Source: Streptomyces sp. SUK 48 (GTDB lineage: Bacteria; Actinomycetota; Actinomycetes; Streptomycetales; Streptomycetaceae). From it: a stretch of DNA of 64,000 bases. The stretch lies in contig NZ_CP045740.1 of NCBI RefSeq assembly GCF_009650765.1, forward strand, positions 5,866,001 to 5,930,000, written 5' to 3'. Positions 35,919-44,697 of the stretch are shown one piece after another. The notes beneath the pieces were generated by a model. It was not told the origin of the DNA, did no database searches, and worked only from the letters and a program-made list of their open reading frames with translations. Position numbers and translations under genes: made by a program. Position 1 is the stretch's first letter. The number at the start of each line of letters is the position of its first letter.

Positions 35919-37103
35919 CTACGGCAGGGCCAGCATCCGCTCCAGGGCCAGTTTCGCGAACTTCTCCGTCTCCTCGTCGACCTGGATGTGGTTGACCAGG
36001 TTGCCCTCGGCGAGGGATTCCAGGGTCCAGACCAGGTGGGGGAGGTCGATGCGGTTCATGGTGGAGCAGAAGCAGACCGTGCGGTCGAGGAAGACGATCT
36101 CCTTGCCCTCGGGGGCGAAGCGGTTGGCGAGGCGGCGGACCAGGTTCAGTTCCGTGCCGATCGCCCACTTCGAGCCGGCGGGGGCCGCCTCCAGGGCCTT
36201 GATGATGTACTCGGTCGAGCCGACGTAGTCCGCCGCGGCCACGACCTCGTGCTTGCACTCCGGGTGGACCAGGACGTTCACCCCGGGGATACGGGCGCGC
36301 ACGTCCTCGACCGACTCCAGGCTGAAGCGGCCGTGGACCGAGCAGTGGCCGCGCCACAGGATCATCTTCGCGGCGCGCAGCTCGTCCGCGGTCAGGCCGC
36401 CGTTCGGCTTGTGCGGGTTGTAGACGACGCAGTCCTCCAGGGACATCCCCATGTCCCGCACGGCGGTGTTGCGGCCGAGGTGCTGGTCGGGCAGGAAGAG
36501 CACCTTCTCGCCCTGCTCGAACGCCCAGTCCAGCGCCCGCTCGGCGTTGGAGGACGTGCAGATGGTGCCGCCGTGCTTGCCGGTGAACGCCTTGATGTCG
36601 GCCGAGGAGTTCATGTACGACACCGGCACGACCTGCTCGGATATCCCGGCCTCGGTCAGCACGTCCCAGCACTCCGCGACCTGCTCGGCCGTCGCCATGT
36701 CGGCCATGGAGCAGCCGGCCGCGAGGTCCGGCAGGACGACCTTCTGGTCGGCGGAGGTGAGGATGTCCGCCGACTCGGCCATGAAGTGCACACCGCAGAA
36801 GACGATGTACTCGGCCTCCGGACGCGCGGCCGCGTCCCGGGCCAGCTTGAAGGAGTCGCCCGTGACGTCGGCGAACTGGATCACCTCGTCACGCTGGTAG
36901 TGGTGACCGAGCACAAACACCTTGTCGCCGAGCTTCTCCTTGGCGGCGCGGGCGCGCTCGACCAGGTCCGGATCGGACGGCGAGGGCAGATCGCCGGGGC
37001 ACTCGACACCGCGCTCGCTCTTCGGGTCGGCCTCGCGGCCGAGCAGCAACAGGGCGAGCGGAGTCGGCTGGACGTCGAGCTCCGGGGTCTGGGCGGTGGT
37101 CAC
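35919..37103 (-). CDS. nadA: Quinolinate synthase
   Basis: Condenses iminoaspartate with dihydroxyacetone phosphate to quinolinate for NAD, using a [4Fe-4S] cluster. The product is 394 aa. The cluster cysteines are in VFCGVHFMAESADIL, VHPECKHEV and RTVCFCSTMNRIDLPH; substrate motifs include LGHHYQRDEVIQFADVTGDS and GTICTSSNAERALDWAF. I chose the GTG at 37103 because GAAAGG then lies 9 nt away; a GTG at 37112 would abut it. No nadB or nadC is beside it. The AT-rich upstream region looks regulatory. The adjacent erpA-type gene may help supply the cluster. Confidence 0.95.
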   Translation of the reverse strand: MTTAQTPELDVQPTPLALLLLGREADPKSERGVECPGDLPSPSDPDLVERARAAKEKLGDKVFVLGHHYQRDEVIQFADVTGDSFKLARDAAARPEAEYIVFCGVHFMAESADILTSADQKVVLPDLAAGCSMADMATAEQVAECWDVLTEAGISEQVVPVSYMNSSADIKAFTGKHGGTICTSSNAERALDWAFEQGEKVLFLPDQHLGRNTAVRDMGMSLEDCVVYNPHKPNGGLTADELRAAKMILWRGHCSVHGRFSLESVEDVRARIPGVNVLVHPECKHEVVAAADYVGSTEYIIKALEAAPAGSKWAIGTELNLVRRLANRFAPEGKEIVFLDRTVCFCSTMNRIDLPHLVWTLESLAEGNLVNHIQVDEETEKFAKLALERMLALP

Positions 37104-37112
37104 GACACGCAC

Positions 37113-37175
37113 CCTTTCTATTTTTCGTCTATCTGACGCTATCTATCATAAACGCTTCACGTCAGTTTGACGATG
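37113..37175. promoter_or_regulatory. AT-rich nadA leader with inverted and direct repeats
   Basis: Unusually AT-rich for this genome (TTTCTATTTTTCGTCTATCT). It contains CGTCA-GTT-TGACG at 37160-37172 and near-repeats CTATCTGACG/CTATCTATCA at about 37129-37148. The position immediately upstream of nadA suggests promoter and operator sites. The remaining bases up to 37379 show nothing clear. Confidence 0.5.
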
Positions 37176-37379
37176 GCCCTCGTGTTCATGTGACGTGAAT
37201 CCCGGGCCGTCCACCCCCGATCCCCCCGCGGGCCGCTGTGCGCCTTCGCCCGCGTATGCGAGCATGAAGGGGCAGAAGGCAAAATCGCGACCACGTGACG
37301 CCCGGCCCGGAATGAATCCGCGGAAGCGCCGGTTGCACTCGTCGGCAAGCAGTCTCCGTACAACCCGGGAGAGATGTAG

Positions 37380-37736
37380 ATGTCCGTATCGGACGAGACC
37401 ACAACCGTCAGCGACGGCATCATCCTGACCGACGCCGCCGCGGCCAAGGTCAAGGCCCTGCTCGACCAGGAAGGCCGTGACGACCTCGCGCTGCGCGTCG
37501 CCGTTCAGCCCGGCGGCTGCTCGGGCCTGCGGTACCAGCTGTTCTTCGACGAGCGTGCCCTCGACGGCGACGTGGAGAAGGACTTCGGCGGGGTCAAGGT
37601 CGTCACCGACCGCATGAGCGCCCCCTACCTGGGCGGCGCCACCGTCGACTTCGTGGACACGATCGAGAAGCAGGGCTTCACGATCGACAACCCGAACGCG
37701 ACCGGCTCCTGCGCCTGCGGTGACTCCTTCAGCTGA
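37380..37736 (+). CDS. erpA: Fe-S cluster insertion protein (HesB/IscA/ErpA type)
   Basis: A-type carrier that passes Fe-S clusters to apo-enzymes. The product is 118 aa. It has the three ligand cysteines: one in QPGGCSGLRYQLFF and two in TGSCACGDSFS. The segment GVKVVTDRMSAPYLGGATVD is typical. The ATG at 37380 has GGGAGAG before it. It is divergent from nadA, whose product needs a 4Fe-4S cluster. The first 14 residues are an extra N-terminal segment. ErpA rather than IscA is an inference from the lack of isc genes nearby. Confidence 0.9.
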   Translation: MSVSDETTTVSDGIILTDAAAAKVKALLDQEGRDDLALRVAVQPGGCSGLRYQLFFDERALDGDVEKDFGGVKVVTDRMSAPYLGGATVDFVDTIEKQGFTIDNPNATGSCACGDSFS

Positions 37737-37779
37737 ATCATCCGGCTGAGCGATCGCCATCGGGTGTGAAGATCGGCTG

Positions 37780-37827
37780 ACGACAGAGGCGGCGGCCCCC
37801 GTGAAGGGGGCTCGCCGCCTCCGTCGT
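37780..37827. terminator. Bidirectional terminator
   Basis: ACGACAGAGGCGGCGGCCCCC and GGGGGCTCGCCGCCTCCGTCGT pair with small mismatches around GTGAA, between two converging genes. Confidence 0.85.
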
Positions 37828-37844
37828 ACCCGCTCGGGACTCCC

Positions 37845-38858
37845 TCAGGAAGCCGGGTGCGGGTCGCCGAGGTAGGGGAACCGGTCCAGGGTGTCGGTGT
37901 GCGGCGACAGACCGGTGGGCGGCGCCTCGTTCTTGGTGAGGAACGCGACGCGGATGTCGATGACGTCCTCCGTGAACGTCCGGCCGTTCGGGTACACCGC
38001 GGGCCTGGACGGGTCGAAGTGCAGTACGTCCGGCAGGATGCCGTGCTCGTCGAGCGCGGCGATCGCCTCCTCGCGCGAGTAGCCGCCGGTGTGGCCCAGC
38101 AGATGGACGAACTGGTCCGTCCATCTGGCCCGGTCGTTCGCCGGCTCGCTCGCGTTGTACTCCTCCTTCGTGTCGTCGGTGTTGAAGAAGCTGCTGATCG
38201 ACGGGTGTCCTGCCCGGTCCGCGTGGACGAGTTCGCCCTCGCGCAGGACGCTGCACCGGCCCCAGATGTGCAGGTCGGACTGGGCGGCGAGTTCCGCCGT
38301 CGGCAGTTCGACGGCCATGGAGAAGACATTGGCCGAGGCGTTGGAATCGACCCCCGTCCAGGGGGACTCGCCGCCCAGGTGCGGCGCGGTGAAATTCCGT
38401 TTGCCGCTGGTGTCGAACAGGTTCTTGATCCCGTCGAAGTCGAAGAAGAAGGCATCGCTGCGGCTGCCCGCGGCCACCTGGTACTCGCCGAAGGTGACCA
38501 CATTGGCCCCCGGGCCGAAGGAGACCGCGGCATCCGCGACGAGCTTCGTGCCGACCGCCTCGGACCGCCGGGCCTCCGCGCCGGTCGCCATGAAGACGCT
38601 GTAGGTCTGCGAGCCGTCCGCCGCCGGCGGGCCGAACACCCAGCTGAAGGCGACGTCGGTCAGATAGTCGCCGTCGTTGTCGATGTTCAGGCGGTACACG
38701 GCGTCGGGATGCAGGGCGTCCGCGTTCGGGTTGGCGTTCAGGATGAGCACGGTCCTGCTCGGATCGGCGGGTGCCGCGAAGGCGTACAGGTCGCACAGAT
38801 CCAGGCGCTGGTCGCCGAGTGGTGGTCCAAGACTGAGGCCGGTGAAGTGGTTGGACAT
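37845..38858 (-). CDS. DUF4331 family protein
   Basis: The product is 337 aa, with no signal peptide or membrane helix. It begins MSNHFTGLSLGPPLGDQRLD and has DLYAFAAPADPSRTVLILNA and YRLNIDNDGDYLTDVAFSWV, which match DUF4331. The family is widespread, often near oxidative or salt stress genes, but has no known activity. The acidic DNDGD stretch could bind calcium, by inference. GGAAGGG lies before the ATG at 38858; an extension to 38960 is less likely. It stands alone between two terminator-bounded neighbours. Confidence 0.85.
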   Translation of the reverse strand: MSNHFTGLSLGPPLGDQRLDLCDLYAFAAPADPSRTVLILNANPNADALHPDAVYRLNIDNDGDYLTDVAFSWVFGPPAADGSQTYSVFMATGAEARRSEAVGTKLVADAAVSFGPGANVVTFGEYQVAAGSRSDAFFFDFDGIKNLFDTSGKRNFTAPHLGGESPWTGVDSNASANVFSMAVELPTAELAAQSDLHIWGRCSVLREGELVHADRAGHPSISSFFNTDDTKEEYNASEPANDRARWTDQFVHLLGHTGGYSREEAIAALDEHGILPDVLHFDPSRPAVYPNGRTFTEDVIDIRVAFLTKNEAPPTGLSPHTDTLDRFPYLGDPHPAS

Positions 38859-39026
38859 GCCGGGCCCTTCCGTTGCTCGCCCGTCGGAAAACCGCTGAAA
38901 TGTCACGTTAACCGGCACATCGATGCGGTCGCAGAGGGCGAAGGAAGGGCTGTTGGACAACCGCTCGAACGGATCACCGGCAGGCGAGCGCCTGCCGTAC
39001 GGGAGCGAGCCTTTGCCGGGCGGGGG

Positions 39027-40442
39027 CTACGGCCGCGCCGCGCCCGGTTTCGCCTGCGGGAGCCGCGCGCCGTCCGCGCCGACCACCGTCCGGCCGTCCA
39101 CCGGCGCCTTCAGCCGCACGGTCCGCGTGAACTCCTTGGCGATCATCGGGCAGACCTTGCCCTCCTGCCGGTGTTCGGTGACCGTGACCGTCACCCGGGT
39201 GGCGCTCTCCCGGGCCGCCGCCGTGTAGTCGGCGCACAGCCCGCCGAAGAAGCTCACGGTGAGCTTCCGGTCGTCGGCCGTGTAGCCGGTGATCTTGACC
39301 GCGTTCCCGGGGCTCGTGGGCGACGCCGAGGGCGACGAGGGCGAAGAAGGGGACGAGGAAGTCAGATAGCGGGGGTCGATCGCCGGGTACGACACCGTCC
39401 CCGAGTCCCGCGTCGTGAACAGCCAGGACGGCACCAGGGCCGGCCGGCCGCCGACCGTGTGCGCGGTCAGGCCGAACACCGCCTTGTCCACGGCGACCGT
39501 CCCGGAGGACGTCGGGGACGCCTGCCCGCACGGCCCCTCCAGACGCGTCGCGAACCGCGCCGGGCTCGCACAGCCGCCGGGCCCCATCCGGTGGTCGCCC
39601 TTCGGTGCCGCGTTCATCAGCGCGAGGGTCTTCTCCGCGTCCAGGACGGGGTACGTCGCCCCCTTCACCGGCGTCGACAGCAGCCCGTGCCCGCCGACCA
39701 CCTCACCCTGGCCGCCGACCGTCAGCCCGGTCGACCAGCCGGTGGTGGGCAGCCCGCCCACCACCGGGTCGGCGGTCACCACCCGCTGCTTGCCCATGAG
39801 CTGTCCCGCATCGGTCCGCGCGCCGTCCAGACCGGCCGCCCGCAGCACGGGCGCCGCCGCCTTCTCGGCCGCCGCCGCACTCACCGGCGCCCCGGTCGGA
39901 CCCACCGGACCGGGCGCGCACAGGGGGCCCTTCCCGCAGTCGTCGGTCCCCGGCGCGTACCGGCTGAAGGTCCAGTTGCCCGGCGCGTCCCGGTTCACCT
40001 GGAGGGTCGGTCCCGAACCGTCCTTGCCGCCGATCCGCCAGCCGTGCGCCTCGGCCACCGGCGTCCCGCTCACCCCGAGCGCCTTCGCCAGCCGGACCAC
40101 CTGGTCCTCGCGGACCTCCGCCCCCGCCCCGTACACCGCCGCCGCGCCGGGCCCCTTCGGCAGCGCGCCCTGCGCCACGTAACGGGCGCCGTAGGGGTCC
40201 GGTCCCGCGTCCAGGGCGAGCGGCGGGGGAGTGGTGGAGTCCGCCGCGGCGGGGGTCGTACGACCGCCCGGGCCGTCGCTCGCCGCGACGTACGCGCCAC
40301 CGCCGCCGACCAGCAGGACGGCGGCCAGGGCGGAGAGGACGACGGCACGCGAGCGCCGTCGGGAACGCCCCGCGGGGATCTCCCGCTCGTCCGGTGCCTC
40401 GGGGACTTCCCCCGACGGGTTCTCAGGTCGCTCCGTGTTCAC
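39027..40442 (-). CDS. Membrane-anchored protein of unknown function
   Basis: The product is 471 aa. Residues 1-30 are cytoplasmic and charged, with RSRRRSRAVV before one membrane helix (about 33-54); the rest is extracytoplasmic, with a Ser/Pro-rich linker near residue 385 (SSSPSSPSSPSASPTSPG). Cys pairs near residues 167/174 and 293/303 could form disulfides. The layout resembles Streptomyces "large membrane proteins" found beside ECF sigma or anti-sigma genes, but none is here. The GTG at 40442 follows GAGGAG. No family is assigned. Confidence 0.75.
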   Translation of the reverse strand: MNTERPENPSGEVPEAPDEREIPAGRSRRRSRAVVLSALAAVLLVGGGGAYVAASDGPGGRTTPAAADSTTPPPLALDAGPDPYGARYVAQGALPKGPGAAAVYGAGAEVREDQVVRLAKALGVSGTPVAEAHGWRIGGKDGSGPTLQVNRDAPGNWTFSRYAPGTDDCGKGPLCAPGPVGPTGAPVSAAAAEKAAAPVLRAAGLDGARTDAGQLMGKQRVVTADPVVGGLPTTGWSTGLTVGGQGEVVGGHGLLSTPVKGATYPVLDAEKTLALMNAAPKGDHRMGPGGCASPARFATRLEGPCGQASPTSSGTVAVDKAVFGLTAHTVGGRPALVPSWLFTTRDSGTVSYPAIDPRYLTSSSPSSPSSPSASPTSPGNAVKITGYTADDRKLTVSFFGGLCADYTAAARESATRVTVTVTEHRQEGKVCPMIAKEFTRTVRLKAPVDGRTVVGADGARLPQAKPGAARP

Positions 40443-40554
40443 CGCATCGCTCCTCGCCGGTCCGTGTCACGCGTGCCCCGCGTGGGGGGACGACCATGGG
40501 ACGAGGGAGGTGGGCGGGAGGTTCCCGGGCCTACGCCGTACGGGTGAGCGGGGG

Positions 40555-40791
40555 TCAGTCGCCGTACTCGGACATGCCCTCCAGCAGCCGCACCGAGCGC
40601 TTCGACACCGAGACCCTGCGGATGCGGGACGGCGGTACCGGGCGGGACGCGGTGCGCGCGGGCGCCGGCCAGCGCTGGGCCATCCGCGCGCAGTCGCCGC
40701 GCAGGGTGTCGAGGCCGCCCTCCAGATCACCGGGGGCGGGGGAGACGGGGGTGCCGGACGCGGCGGACGAGGAGCCCTTGAGGTTCGTCAT
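40555..40791 (-). CDS. Small basic protein of unknown function
   Basis: The product is 78 aa. It starts MTNLKGSSSAASGTPVSPAP and ends RRVSVSKRSVRLLEGMSEYG. It is supported by a TACGGT box exactly 6 nt before the ATG, suggesting a leaderless transcript, and by a coherent amphipathic middle. There is no ribosome binding site. It is divergent from the PfkB kinase gene across a palindromic site. I recognise no domain. Confidence 0.6.
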   Translation of the reverse strand: MTNLKGSSSAASGTPVSPAPGDLEGGLDTLRGDCARMAQRWPAPARTASRPVPPSRIRRVSVSKRSVRLLEGMSEYGD

Positions 40792-40797
40792 GAGGGA

Positions 40798-40803
40798 ACC
40801 GTA
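40798..40803 (-). promoter_or_regulatory. Putative -10 box TACGGT (leaderless small ORF)
   Basis: On the minus strand TACGGT is followed by 6 nt and the ATG at 40791. Confidence 0.45.
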
Positions 40804-40830
40804 GGCACGGTCGAGGCCGCGAAGAAAGAT

Positions 40831-40857
40831 CTACTATCGGGTAGTTTCGTCAACTAC
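40831..40857. promoter_or_regulatory. Overlapping palindromes, candidate MarR-type operator
   Basis: GTAGTT-TCGTC-AACTAC (40841-40857) is a perfect 6-bp inverted repeat of the TAGTT...AACTA kind seen in many MarR-family operators. It shares GTAG with CTAC-TATCGG-GTAG (40831-40844). It lies in the divergent region between the small ORF and the kinase gene, an AT-rich island. No MarR gene is next to it. Confidence 0.5.
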
Positions 40858-40974
40858 AGCGCCCGCCCCTGACCGGGTAGCGTGAACTGTCAACGCAGCC
40901 TCCCGTCTCCCACCGCCGCCCTTCCCACGAGCGCTATCGCGCGCACCTTCTTATTCCGCAGGAGAATCCCCGTC

Positions 40975-41949
40975 GTGCGCATCGCAGTCACCGGCTCCAT
41001 CGCCACCGACCACCTCATGACCTTCCCCGGCCGGTTCGCCGACCAGCTCGTCGCGGACCAGCTGCACACGGTTTCGCTCTCCTTCCTCGTCGACAACCTC
41101 GACGTGCGCCGCGGCGGTGTCGCCGCGAACATCGCGTTCGGCATGGGCCAGCTCGGCACCCGGCCGATCCTGGCCGGCGCGGCAGGCTTCGACTTCGACG
41201 AGTACCGGGCGTGGCTCGACCGGCACGGCGTCGACACCGAGTCGGTCCGCATCTCCGACACCCTGCACACCGCGCGCTTCGTATGCACCACCGACGCCGA
41301 CCACAACCAGATCGGCTCCTTCTACACGGGCGCGATGAGCGAGGCCCGGCTGATCGAGCTCAAGACGGTCGCCGACCGGGTGGGCGGCCTCGACCTGGTG
41401 CTGATCGGCGCCGACGACCCCGAGGCGATGCTCCGCCACACGGAGGAGTGCCGGTCCCGCTCGATCCCGTTCGCCGCCGACTTCTCGCAGCAGATCGCCC
41501 GCATGGAGGGCGAGGAGATCCGGATCCTGCTGGAGGGCGCCACCTACCTCTTCTCGAACGAGTACGAGAAGGGCCTCATCCAGACCAAGACCGGCCTCAC
41601 CGACGAGGAGATCCTCGCCAAGGTCGGCCACCGGGTGACCACGCTCGGCTCGCGCGGTGTGCGCATCGAGCGGGCCGGCGCGGACCCGATCGAGGTCGGC
41701 TGCGCGGAGGAGGAGCGCAAGGCCGACCCCACGGGTGTCGGCGACGCCTTCCGCGCGGGCTTCCTGTCCGGCCTGGCCTGGGGCGTCTCGCTGGAGCGGG
41801 CGGCGCAGGTGGGCTGCATGCTCGCGACGCTGGTCATCGAGACCGTGGGCACGCAGGAGTACCAGCTGCGCCGCGGCCACTTCATGGAGCGGTTCGTGAA
41901 GGCGTACGGCGACGAGGCGGGCGAGGAGGTCCGTCAGTACCTGCGCTGA
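40975..41949 (+). CDS. PfkB-family carbohydrate or nucleoside kinase
   Basis: The product is 324 aa. It has the N-terminal RRGGVAANIAFGMGQLG (signature 1) and DPTGVGDAFRAGFLSGLAWG (signature 2), with the catalytic Asp near residue 255. The family phosphorylates sugars or adenosine with ATP. The substrate is uncertain; the HTVSLSFLVDNLDVRRGGVA lid region resembles annotated adenosine-kinase-like proteins in actinobacteria. The GTG at 40975 follows AGGAGA. A palindromic operator candidate lies 120 nt upstream. It is convergent with the desulfurase fusion gene. Confidence 0.88.
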   Translation: MRIAVTGSIATDHLMTFPGRFADQLVADQLHTVSLSFLVDNLDVRRGGVAANIAFGMGQLGTRPILAGAAGFDFDEYRAWLDRHGVDTESVRISDTLHTARFVCTTDADHNQIGSFYTGAMSEARLIELKTVADRVGGLDLVLIGADDPEAMLRHTEECRSRSIPFAADFSQQIARMEGEEIRILLEGATYLFSNEYEKGLIQTKTGLTDEEILAKVGHRVTTLGSRGVRIERAGADPIEVGCAEEERKADPTGVGDAFRAGFLSGLAWGVSLERAAQVGCMLATLVIETVGTQEYQLRRGHFMERFVKAYGDEAGEEVRQYLR

Positions 41950-42031
41950 CGGCAGCATCCGTGCCGAGGGCCGCGCTTTGCGCCGGGGGCGGCACCTGCG
42001 CCGACGGCAGTGCCTGCGCCGAGGGCGCCGG

Positions 42032-43414
42032 TCAGCCGAGCCGGCGGACCAGGTACGCCGTTCCGCCGTCCGCCGGTTCCTCGCCCACGTACTCCTGTCC
42101 CCGCATCTCGCACCACGCCGGGATGTCCAGGCGGGCCGCCTCGTCGTCCGACAGGACGCGGACGGTGCCGCCCACGGGGACGCCGGGGAACACCTTGGCC
42201 AGCTCGATGACCGGGACGGGGCAGCGCTTGCCGAGGGCGTCCACGACGAGGACGGCCGGCCCGGTCGCCGGGCCGGCGGCCGCCGCGGGGGCGCCCAGCT
42301 TGTCCCGTACCCCGGCGACGACCCCCGGCAGCACGGCCAGGAAGCGCTCCACGTCCTCCCGGGCCGTGCCCGGCGGCAGCGACACCCGGACGTTGCCCTC
42401 GCTGAGCACGCCCATGGCCTTCAGGACATGGCTCGGGGTCAGGGTGCCGCTGGTGCAGGAGGACCCGGAGGAGACGGCGAAGCCCTCGCGGTCCAGCTCG
42501 TGCAGCAGTGTCTCCCCGTCGACATAGAGACACGAGAAGGTGACGATCCCCGGCAGCCGCCGCTCCGGGTCGCCCACCACCTCCACCTCGGGCACCAGCA
42601 GGGGCACCCGGGCCCGGATGCGCTCCGTCAGCTCCCGCAGCCGTACCGCCTCCTGGGCCGCCTCGGCCCGTACCGCGCGCAGCGACGCGACCGCCGCCAC
42701 GACGGCCGGGATGTTCTCGAACCCCGGCGCGCGCCCCGACTCCCGTTCGTCCGCCGGACCCTGGGCGGCGAACCGCACGCCCTTGCGCACCACGAGCAGC
42801 CCGACCCCCGAAGGGCCGCCCCACTTGTGCGCGCTGGCCGCGAGCAGCGACCAGCCGCCCTCGACGGGCCCCCAGCCCAGCGACTGCGCGGCGTCCACCA
42901 GCAGCGGCACCCCGGCCGCCTGGCAGACCTCGGCGACCTCGGCCACCGGCTGGGCGGTGCCCACCTCGTGGTTGGCCGACTGGAGCACGGCGAGGGCGGT
43001 GTCGCCGCGCAGCGCGGCCGCGTAGCCCGAGGGGGACACGGCGCCCGTCCGGTGCACCGGCACCCGGGTCACCGAGCCGCCCTCCGCCTCGCACACCTCC
43101 GCCGAATGGAGGACAGAAGAGTGTTCGACCGCTGACACGATCAGGTGGCGTCCCACCCGCCGCCTTCCGGCCAACGCCCCCGCGACACCCGTATGTACGG
43201 CCCGCGTCCCCGACGGGGTGAAGACCAGCTCGTCCGCCCGGCACCCCACCGCCTCGGCCGCCGCCTCCCGCGCCGCGTCCAGCAGCATCCGTGCCTTGCG
43301 CCCCTCCCGGTACAGCCGCGCGGGATCGGCCCAGCCGTCGTCCAGGGAAGCCAACAGCGCCTGACGGGCGACGGGATGGAGAGGGGCGGCGGAAGCCGCG
43401 TCGAAGTAGGCCAC
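42032..43414 (-). CDS. Cysteine desulfurase fused to a TusA-type sulfur carrier domain
   Basis: The product is 460 aa. Residues 1-375 are a class V PLP fold with the PLP Lys197 in AASAHKWGGPSGVG and the persulfide Cys320 in SSGSSCTSGTLTPSHVL. Residues 385-460 are a TusA/SirA domain with Cys398 in DALGKRCPVPVIELAK. Donor and carrier on one chain would pass sulfur from cysteine directly to the TusA Cys, then to tRNA thiolation, Fe-S or molybdenum cofactor assembly; the target is unknown. It starts with GTG at 43414, with GTGGAG before it. It is divergent from ctaC. Confidence 0.92.
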   Translation of the reverse strand: MAYFDAASAAPLHPVARQALLASLDDGWADPARLYREGRKARMLLDAAREAAAEAVGCRADELVFTPSGTRAVHTGVAGALAGRRRVGRHLIVSAVEHSSVLHSAEVCEAEGGSVTRVPVHRTGAVSPSGYAAALRGDTALAVLQSANHEVGTAQPVAEVAEVCQAAGVPLLVDAAQSLGWGPVEGGWSLLAASAHKWGGPSGVGLLVVRKGVRFAAQGPADERESGRAPGFENIPAVVAAVASLRAVRAEAAQEAVRLRELTERIRARVPLLVPEVEVVGDPERRLPGIVTFSCLYVDGETLLHELDREGFAVSSGSSCTSGTLTPSHVLKAMGVLSEGNVRVSLPPGTAREDVERFLAVLPGVVAGVRDKLGAPAAAAGPATGPAVLVVDALGKRCPVPVIELAKVFPGVPVGGTVRVLSDDEAARLDIPAWCEMRGQEYVGEEPADGGTAYLVRRLG

Positions 43415-43737
43415 GACTCCACGGTAGAACGCCGGTGACCTGTGCGGACCTGTGGGGCGCGGGCTGTGCAGCCGGCGGTTCCGCCGCGTGGCGCGGGACC
43501 CGGCCACGCATCCGCACCCGCCCCCCAAACCCCCACAACCCGAGCTATTGGGCACCCATCCACACCCCAACTGAGTGAGGCGCGACGCGTATGCCCCCCT
43601 CCCCGCGAACCCCCGGAGGGCGTCGGCTAGGGTTTGGTCCGCATAAACATCCAAACCCCTGCCCGACGCAGGGCGGCGACCGACCAGCGAGAAGGCCGCA
43701 GCCGACCGCGCGGGCGAGACTCTCGGGAAGGCGCTAC
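43415..43737. other. Divergent intergenic region between the desulfurase fusion and ctaC
   Basis: It carries a TAGGGT -10 candidate for ctaC at 43628-43633, implying a leader of about 100 nt. Apart from a C-rich stretch near 43515-43540 no other structure is visible. Confidence 0.4.
43628..43633 (+). promoter_or_regulatory. Putative -10 box TAGGGT for ctaC-ctaD-ctaF
   Basis: TAGGGT followed by the AT-rich ATAAACATCC. It lies 104 nt before the ctaC start. The -35 is not clear. Confidence 0.35.
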
Positions 43738-44697
43738 GTGAGTCCCAACGGCTCCGACCGCTCGCCGCGGCGCCCGATGCGGCGGAAGCTGCTGCAGGCA
43801 TTGACCGCGGGCCTGGTCCTGGCGACCGCAACCGGTTGCACATACAAGGACTTCCCCCGCCTTGGCATGCCCACCCCGACCACGGAAGAGGCTCCGCGGA
43901 TCCTCTCCCTGTGGCAGGGCTCCTGGGCTGCCGCGCTCGCCGTCGGCGTGCTGGTGTGGGGCCTGATCCTGTGGAGCGCCATGTTCCACCGGCGCAGCCG
44001 CACCAAGGTCGAGGTACCTCCGCAGACCCGGTACAACATGCCGATCGAGGCCCTGTACACGGTGGTCCCGATCATCATCATCTCGGTGCTGTTCTACTTC
44101 ACGGCCCGGGACGAGACGAAGCTCATGAGCCTCGACAAGAAGCCCGACCTCACGGTCAACGTGGTCGGCTTCCAGTGGAGCTGGGGCTTCAACTACATCG
44201 AGAACGTCCCCGGTGTCTCGGGTGACGCGAAGACGGACACCAACCTGTCCGCGATCCCCGACCGGTTCAAGACCGCCTTCCCGGCGAACGCCGGCGGCGT
44301 CTACGACGTCGGCACCCCGGGCACGCGCAACCCGCAGACCGGCAACCCTGGTCCGACGCTCTGGCTCCCCAAGGGCAAGACGGTCCGCTTCGTCCTGACC
44401 TCGCGTGACGTCATCCACTCCTTCTGGGTGGTGCCGTTCCTCATGAAGCAGGACGTCATCCCGGGCCACACCAACGCCTTCCAGGTGACCCCCAACAAGG
44501 AGGGCACCTTCCTCGGCAAGTGCGCCGAGCTCTGCGGCGTCGACCACTCCCGGATGCTGTTCAACGTGAAGGTCGTCTCCCCGGCGGCGTACGAGCAGCA
44601 CCTCAAGGACCTCGCCAAGAAGGGGCAGACCGGTTACATTCCCGCCGGCATCGCGCAGACGAGCCACGAGAAGAACCGGGAGACGAACAACCTGTGA
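43738..44697 (+). CDS. ctaC: Cytochrome c oxidase subunit II
   Basis: Accepts electrons from the bcc complex through the CuA centre. The product is 319 aa. The signal sequence has a possible lipobox (ATATGC); two membrane helices lie at about residues 55-80 and 98-118. The periplasmic cupredoxin domain has [17 protein letters not shown] and the CuA motif [20 protein letters not shown], both Cys, His and Met present. The loop between Gly-rich strands is longer than usual, as in other actinobacteria. The GTG at 43738 follows GGGAAGG. It overlaps ctaD by 4 nt (GTGA). Confidence 0.96.
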   Translation: MSPNGSDRSPRRPMRRKLLQALTAGLVLATATGCTYKDFPRLGMPTPTTEEAPRILSLWQGSWAAALAVGVLVWGLILWSAMFHRRSRTKVEVPPQTRYNMPIEALYTVVPIIIISVLFYFTARDETKLMSLDKKPDLTVNVVGFQWSWGFNYIENVPGVSGDAKTDTNLSAIPDRFKTAFPANAGGVYDVGTPGTRNPQTGNPGPTLWLPKGKTVRFVLTSRDVIHSFWVVPFLMKQDVIPGHTNAFQVTPNKEGTFLGKCAELCGVDHSRMLFNVKVVSPAAYEQHLKDLAKKGQTGYIPAGIAQTSHEKNRETNNL

